DNA of 64,000 nucleotides, taken from assembly GCA_028751875.1 (NCBI GenBank), contig CM054135.1, positions 1,994,506 to 2,058,505 of the forward strand, given 5' to 3'. Positions within the stretch are counted from its first letter, which is position 1. Every line of letters begins with the position of its first letter. This stretch comes from Rapana venosa. Lineage: Eukaryota; Mollusca; Gastropoda; Neogastropoda; Muricidae. Below the pieces are notes generated by a model, which saw only the letters and a program-made list of their open reading frames with translations, had not been told where the DNA came from and ran no database searches. This document shows positions 62,380 to 64,000 of the stretch, piece after piece. Position numbers and translations under genes: made by a program.

Positions 62380-64000
62380 TTTGGACTTGTTGAACTATTA
62401 CTAGCTATTGTTGCTGACTGTGTAAGAATGAGTTGAGTGCAGCGCTGTGTTTGTCTGTGAAGATACAGCCTATATAAACTCCATTGATTTTATTTCAAAT
62501 AATAATTTTTTTTTTAAAATTAATGCAATGCAGTGTCCGTCCATTCAATGGGATTGATGCCCTTGTTTCACTAGGTAAAGTTGCCCAGGGAAAAATTTTT
62601 TTTTATGTGTGTGTGTCCCCCCCCTGTGGGGGTTGGGGGGGGGGGGGGGGGGGGGGCAGAGCCATGCATGGTGCGGGGTGTTTTGTGTTGTGGCTTTTTT
62701 CTCTGGGGAGGGTCAGTGTTTAAACTGTCTTATCATTCACAATGGAATCAGGGTGTGAACGTTTCCTAAGTAGTTTTTACAATGCAGATCTTTAGTACCC
62801 AACCCATAGGAGCCAATTCCAACTTCAAGTATCCCCCCCCCCCCCCCTATTCTGAATACTGGCTTTGTTTGTATAGGAGTTTGTCATGGACGAAAACAGC
62901 CCTTACTTAACTTTGAAAAAAAAGAGAAAATTAAAAAATATTCTGAGCTTTTTTTGTGGACTTTGGGGGTTAGCACCTGACAAAACTTTTTCGGCCCAAA
63001 CCAAAAACTACAATGTTTTAAATTTTTTTTCATGCTACCATTACCCAGGCTGTGCTAATAAAATGTATTTTTTTAAAACCAGAGAAACAAAAAAGTATTC
63101 AGCCATAGGTACAGAAATAATAACCATCCAATAAAAATAATTACAAGAAAACAAACCATCACTTCACGGAGTAACAAAAAAGGGATACAGATAAAAAATT
63201 TCAAAAAACGTTTTCTCGCAGTAAGGAAAAATGTATGGCGTATTCACGGAATTTTAATTAGTCTAATGGAAAATCTTTATAAAATTTTGTTCAAAACACG
63301 AAAACGTTGAAATTTTAAAACCAGAAGGGAAGGTTTTTTTCTTTTCAAATCTATTGGCCCCTGACCTATTTTTTTTTGAAAAAACATTTAAAAATTGGCT
63401 ATGTTTTAATGTCTGGCAAAATACTTCACATCTAGGCCTATTTTTTTTATTAATGTCAAACCCTGTATGCAGTGACCCCTTTTTTAAGTTTGTCTCTAAA
63501 ATTTCTGAAGGGGCTTAAAAGTTTAAGTGTAAAGCACTGATTTTTCAACAAGGATTTATTCTGCATTTTCAATAGCACTGAAAAAGAGGGGGCCCTGGGA
63601 AAAAAAAATGTGCCTTTTGTTAATTTTTAAATGCCTTAAAAATAACTTCCTGTTAACAAAAAAATGGGTGGGGGGTGGGGGTGGGGATATACTACAACTT
63701 CCCCAAAACTCATATTAAACGGAAGCGCTTTAGATTTTTAAAAAAATTTGGTCCAGTATTTGCCCCTTTCAAATCCAGCCCCCAAAACACTTTTTTCCCT
63801 CCCTGATGTCTCCCCCTCAGTCTTTCTAACTTTTCAACGCCCCTTTCTCCCCCACCCTCCCTCCCTAAACGTGTCGCACGCGACGCGCGCGTTGTTATAA
63901 TTGAATTTGAAACATGTTAATTCAAATTTTTTGTGGCAGTTCATTCGTTTTTTCGTCTGTTCACTCTCAGTAGATCTAATTCATTAGTTTGTGGACACTC
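62380..64000. other. AT-rich, low-fidelity, no gene recognised
   Basis: Contains a poly-G tract at 62637-62656 and many A/T runs. No domain-bearing frame. Confidence 0.5.

Overview
This is a repeat-dominated piece of an animal nuclear genome, most likely from a marine mollusc and probably a gastropod snail. The host call is an inference. It rests on the mix of RTE-type LINEs, one of them close to the SR2 lineage first known from Schistosoma, on a mollusc-type endonuclease/ORF1 LINE, on several tRNA-derived SINE families, and on heavy microsatellite and minisatellite content. I find no complete host gene, rRNA gene, functional tRNA gene or bacterial-style operon. Nearly every open frame is a retroelement fragment, a SINE interior or the translation of a tandem repeat. 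Family labels below (SINE-A, B, C, D, I; Repeat-E, F, G, H, J) are my own.

Layout: 0.1-4.6 kb is low-fidelity sequence with a minus-strand SINE-B and a shattered plus-strand RTE LINE. 5.1-8.3 kb is an SR2-like RTE on the minus strand, tail-to-tail with the first. 9.1-11.0 kb is AT-rich and carries ten AGATCT hexamers. A candidate host exon follows at 11.0 kb, then a SINE cluster (11.3-13.8 kb) enclosing a 30-bp array. 15.6-26.5 kb is a direct tandem duplication of a roughly 5.5-kb unit. Each copy holds a composite minisatellite (TTCC(C)AGAACCTGCACACAGG cores separated by TGA runs), a SINE-A, a roughly 40-bp minisatellite broken up by SINE and LINE insertions, and a Repeat-E. 26.7-30.1 kb is an ACA-rich low-complexity desert with a 41-bp array, a roughly 320-bp near-pure C tract and one GC-rich island that could be an exon.

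31-48 kb is a mosaic of SINEs, LINE 3' ends, GA/TC/CA microsatellites and two decayed LINE coding fragments (32.6-33.4 kb plus, 41.7-42.3 kb minus). 48.37-53.29 kb is the best element: an almost full-length minus-strand LINE with ORF1, apurinic-like endonuclease, reverse transcriptase, a C-terminal Cys/His region and a hexanucleotide 3' tail. It is followed by two RTE C-terminal fragments (53.4 and 55.0 kb). 55.5-57.7 kb is a 50/51-bp minisatellite interrupted by a SINE-B. The remainder to 64 kb is low-fidelity sequence with degraded SINEs and a CT-rich array.

How the parts relate: SINE families here probably use the retrotransposition machinery of LINEs of the kinds seen in the window, and they seed the simple-repeat tails that have grown into arrays. 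Many copies of one family differ by single-base indels and homopolymer shifts, most severely before about 4.6 kb and after about 56.95 kb. I therefore infer an unpolished long-read consensus at the window ends. Frameshifts in the LINE frames cannot all be taken as biological.
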